A stretch of DNA of 64,000 nucleotides from Clostridiales bacterium (GTDB lineage: Bacteria > Bacillota > Clostridia > Peptostreptococcales > Anaerovoracaceae), in assembly GCA_022773945.1 (NCBI GenBank), contig JALFNS010000010.1, forward strand, positions 1 to 64,000, read 5' to 3'. The position numbers were made by a program, and so were the translations under genes. Position 1 is the first letter of the stretch. Every line of letters begins with the position of its first letter. Below are positions 61,917-64,000 of the stretch, one piece after another. The notes beneath the pieces were generated by a model. The model did not search any database. It was not told where the DNA came from and worked only from the letters and a program-made list of their open reading frames with translations.

Positions 61917-61936
61917 CCGATACACGGAGGTGTTCT

Positions 61937-62938
61937 ATGACAGGCAAAAGCCGCAGAGGTGACAATCAGAAACTCAAGATGCTCTATCTCGCGAAAATCT
62001 TTTTTGAGGAGACTGACGATGAGCATTATCTTACCATGCCGCAGATTATCGACAAGCTGGCTTCCTGCGGTGTGAACGCCGATCGCAAAACTCTTTATCT
62101 CGATTTCGAGGAACTCAGACGCTTCGGCCTTGATATCATCTCCTTCAAGGAAGGTCGAGAATGCTTCTATCATCTCGGGAGCCGGGATTTCGAGCTGGCG
62201 GAGCTGAAGCTCCTGGTGGATTCGGTGCAGGCAGCCAAGTTTATTACCGATAAAAAATCCAAGGAACTGATCAAGAAGCTTGAATCTCTGGTCAGCAAGC
62301 ATGAGGGCAAACAGCTTCAGCGGCAGGTTGTCATCTCCGGCCGCATCAAAACCATGAACGAGAGCATCTACTACAACGTGGATAAGCTGCATGAGGCTAT
62401 CGGTGCAGATGCCCAAATTCGTTTCAGATACTATCAGTGGAATGTCAGGAAAGAAATGGAGCTCCGCAGAGACGGTGCATGGTATCAGGTCAGTCCATGG
62501 AGCCTCATGTGGGATGATGAGAATTATTATCTTGTTGCCTACGATGCCGAAGATCATAAAATCAAGCATTACCGTGTAGACAAGATGCTTCAGATTTCCG
62601 TCACAGACACACGGCGAGAAGGCAAAGAAGCTTACAGAGGTTTCGACGTTCCCCGTTACACCAAAAGCCTCTTCGGTATGTACGGCGGCGAAGAAACCAA
62701 GGTCACTCTCGAAGCAGAGAATTCCATGGTAGGCATAATGATTGACCGCTTCGGCAAGGATATATTCATAACCCCGGTGAATGAGAATCACTTCCAGACC
62801 GTTGTGAACGTGGCCGTCAGCAATCAGTTCCTAGGCTGGATAATGGCACTGGGCGACGGTGTTAAGATTATCTCGCCGGCTTCTGTTGTGGAACAGATGA
62901 AGCGGGAGATCAGGCGCCTCGCCAAGCAGTACGAATAA
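61937..62938 (+). CDS. WYL-domain helix-turn-helix regulator
   Basis: 333 residues. An N-terminal winged helix (about 1-85, containing ASCGVNADRKTLYLDFEELR), then the WYL domain with SPWSLMWDDENYYLVAYDA and a WCX-like C-terminal extension. WYL regulators sense ligands or nucleic acid and often control DNA-repair or defence genes. CACGGAGG before the ATG. Cotranscribed with the hydrolase gene. Confidence 0.93.
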   Translation: MTGKSRRGDNQKLKMLYLAKIFFEETDDEHYLTMPQIIDKLASCGVNADRKTLYLDFEELRRFGLDIISFKEGRECFYHLGSRDFELAELKLLVDSVQAAKFITDKKSKELIKKLESLVSKHEGKQLQRQVVISGRIKTMNESIYYNVDKLHEAIGADAQIRFRYYQWNVRKEMELRRDGAWYQVSPWSLMWDDENYYLVAYDAEDHKIKHYRVDKMLQISVTDTRREGKEAYRGFDVPRYTKSLFGMYGGEETKVTLEAENSMVGIMIDRFGKDIFITPVNENHFQTVVNVAVSNQFLGWIMALGDGVKIISPASVVEQMKREIRRLAKQYE

Positions 62939-62996
62939 AGCAAACGAATCGAATCGAATACGTTTCAAAGTCCGTTTTTTGGTACAGATATTCCTC

Positions 62997-63002
62997 TATA
63001 CT
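62997..63002 (+). promoter_or_regulatory. -10 element before the HIRAN gene
   Basis: TATACT 34 bp before the ATG at 63036, with GGAGAGG between. No strong -35. A short CGAAT triplicate lies at about 62944-62958. Confidence 0.35.
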
Positions 63003-63035
63003 TTAATCATCAGATGAAGGAGAGGATGGTGTATC

Positions 63036-63338
63036 ATGGAACGGATTTTCTTTACAATTACAGGGACAAGGTATCATTATGGTCATGAATTTTTAGAACC
63101 GAAAATGACCGTCAAACTGGTCAAAGAACCGGACAATGAATATGACAAGGAGGCTATTAAAGTTGAACTCGAAGGCCTGGGACATATAGGCTATGTAGCC
63201 AACAGTCCTCATACTGTAACCGGTGAAAGCTACAGCGCAGGCCGTCTCTACGACAAAATCGGCGACACCGCAGAAGGAACGGTTCTCTATGTCCTCCCGG
63301 ACAGTGTTATATGCTATATCGGGGAGCAAACCGAATAG
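63036..63338 (+). CDS. Stand-alone HIRAN-domain protein
   Basis: 100 residues: FFTITGTRYHYGHEFLEP and LVKEPDNEYDKEAIKVELE, then GHIGYVANS, the HIRAN beta-barrel fused elsewhere to SNF2 helicases such as HLTF, where it binds DNA 3' ends. Alone in Firmicutes its function is unknown. Follows the WYL gene by 97 bp with its own -10 and a terminator behind it. Confidence 0.88.
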   Translation: MERIFFTITGTRYHYGHEFLEPKMTVKLVKEPDNEYDKEAIKVELEGLGHIGYVANSPHTVTGESYSAGRLYDKIGDTAEGTVLYVLPDSVICYIGEQTE

Positions 63339-63353
63339 TATTAATACAAAAAT

Positions 63354-63378
63354 GGGCTGCGGCTTAATGCTGCAGCCC
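63354..63378. terminator. Bidirectional terminator after the HIRAN gene
   Basis: GGGCTGCGGC (63354-63363) pairs with GCTGCAGCCC (63369-63378), one G-U, loop TTAAT. TTT follows on plus and ATTTTT on minus. It serves the HIRAN gene and the convergent ADP-ribosylglycohydrolase gene. Confidence 0.85.
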
Positions 63379-63385
63379 TTTCCTG

Positions 63386-64000
63386 TTATTCATCGATGCA
63401 TTTCTCAAAACGATCCAGCACTTCCAGTATCTCCTTAGGAAGTCTGTTTCGGCACTCCTGCTTTATATCATCGGGCACGCCGTAGAATGCTTCCGCAATA
63501 CTGCCCGCTATACATGTAAGCGTATCACAGTCACCTCCCAGAGATACGGCTGTTCTGATTACATCTTCGAAGTCAGTTCCCTCCAGAAATGCCGTAATCG
63601 CTTCAGGAACAGTCTCCTGGCAGGATTCCACGTGATAGTAATCCGGTCTGATTTCATCACAGGTTCTGGAGAGGTCATACCCGAACTCATTCACAATGTA
63701 ATCCCTGATTTCATCTTTGCTTCCGCCGTTTCTGGCTATATAGATTGCCGCCGCCGTGGATTCGGCGCCTTTTATCCCTTCCAGATGATTGTGTGTGACC
63801 TCCGCGGAAAGTCCGGCATATTTTCTGGTCTCCTCCATTGTTTCGTAGAGCCAGCCCGCTGCTGATACTCTCATGGCGGAGCCGTTACCGAAGCTTCCGT
63901 AAGGCTGAGGATTTTCTTCGTCAAGCCAGCCTATGAACCTTCCGCCATATCCTGCATACGGATATTTGTGTCCCCATCGCTGCATGCAGGAAACCACAGC
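63386..64000 (-). CDS. ADP-ribosylglycohydrolase (N-terminus outside window)
   Basis: 204 codons visible, open through the window edge. DraG-family marks: SFGNGSAMRVSAAGWLY and the metal-binding SLGGDCDTLTCIAGSIAEAFYG near the C-terminus. It removes ADP-ribose from a protein or nucleic acid. The upstream part, with the first metal ligands, lies beyond 64000. With the macro-domain gene it is the second ADP-ribose-reversing enzyme in the window. Confidence 0.9.
   Translation of the reverse strand, partial: AVVSCMQRWGHKYPYAGYGGRFIGWLDEENPQPYGSFGNGSAMRVSAAGWLYETMEETRKYAGLSAEVTHNHLEGIKGAESTAAAIYIARNGGSKDEIRDYIVNEFGYDLSRTCDEIRPDYYHVESCQETVPEAITAFLEGTDFEDVIRTAVSLGGDCDTLTCIAGSIAEAFYGVPDDIKQECRNRLPKEILEVLDRFEKCIDE

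Noticed and set aside
61913-62791. A 292-codon minus-strand frame opposite the WYL gene
   Set aside because: Antisense shadow of a well-supported regulator; no ribosome site.
62943-62960. CGAAT tandem repeat
   Set aside because: Only three units; too short to treat as a repeat feature.
1-64000. tRNA, rRNA, transposase or prophage genes
   Set aside because: I looked on both strands and saw none that I could support.

Overview
The window reads as chromosome of an anaerobic, low-oxygen-tolerant member of the Clostridia (Firmicutes). The evidence is the gene content and order: rimP-nusA-rnpM-ylxQ-infB and phoH-ybeY-era-recO blocks in Firmicutes order, a one-chain glycyl-tRNA synthetase, AGGAGG-type ribosome binding sites almost everywhere, and an energy metabolism built on pyruvate:ferredoxin oxidoreductase, an NfnAB-type transhydrogenase, pyruvate phosphate dikinase, hydrogenase maturation factors and corrinoid reactivation. 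Base composition is moderate, near half G+C by eye. I cannot name the species; an Anaerovoracaceae/Eubacteriales-like organism is my best inference. About nine tenths of the genes lie on the minus strand. I see no rRNA, tRNA, CRISPR array, transposase or prophage.

Layout. 1-4.9 kb: transcription/translation operon rimP-nusA-rnpM-ylxQ-infB (infB cut by the window). 4.9-9.4 kb: metF and deoC from overlapping divergent promoters, hypC-hypD-hypE and a YbaK-like editing protein. 9.5-11.9 kb: an acyl-CoA synthetase and a membrane protein/XRE regulator pair. 12-15 kb: two tandem, about 88% identical ArsB/NhaD-type transporters. 15-20 kb: one unit with a CPA2 antiporter, a formate/nitrite channel, D-serine dehydratase and a coiled-coil membrane protein. 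20-25 kb: a CpaE-like ATPase lacking its Walker lysine, mtnA, an amino-acid permease, a small exporter and a methyltransferase. 25-36.7 kb: an eleven-gene operon running from a 51-residue membrane peptide through phoH, ybeY, era, recO and glyQS to ppdK.

36.7-43.9 kb is a redox operon: a duplicated RnfB-like polyferredoxin, PFOR (nifJ), nfnA and nfnB, behind a near-consensus Rex operator. It couples pyruvate oxidation to reduced ferredoxin and NADPH. 44-46 kb holds a corrinoid-activation pair (RACo-like and MetH-activation-like). 46-50 kb: lipoprotein, FMN reductase, an AgrC/AgrA-like two-component system with a candidate LytTR site, thioredoxin and a MATE efflux remnant. 50-54 kb: NhaC, a macro-domain protein and a beta-helix surface protein. 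54-58.4 kb: two 71-bp repeats with three short reading frames, then two moeA genes and an acetyltransferase. 58.4-61 kb: a non-coding array of an alternating 8-bp motif, glycerate kinase and LysR. 61-64 kb: a DDAH-type hydrolase, WYL regulator, HIRAN protein and an ADP-ribosylglycohydrolase cut by the window end.

The least explained pieces are the alternating, roughly 31-bp-phased TCTGACAA/TTGTCAGA array at 58.70-58.97 kb, the repeat/small-peptide locus at 53.97-54.56 kb, the double polyferredoxin operon, the LytTR direct repeats at 47.42 kb, and three genes (deoC, mtnA, glycerate kinase) whose start codons fall at or next to the predicted transcription start.
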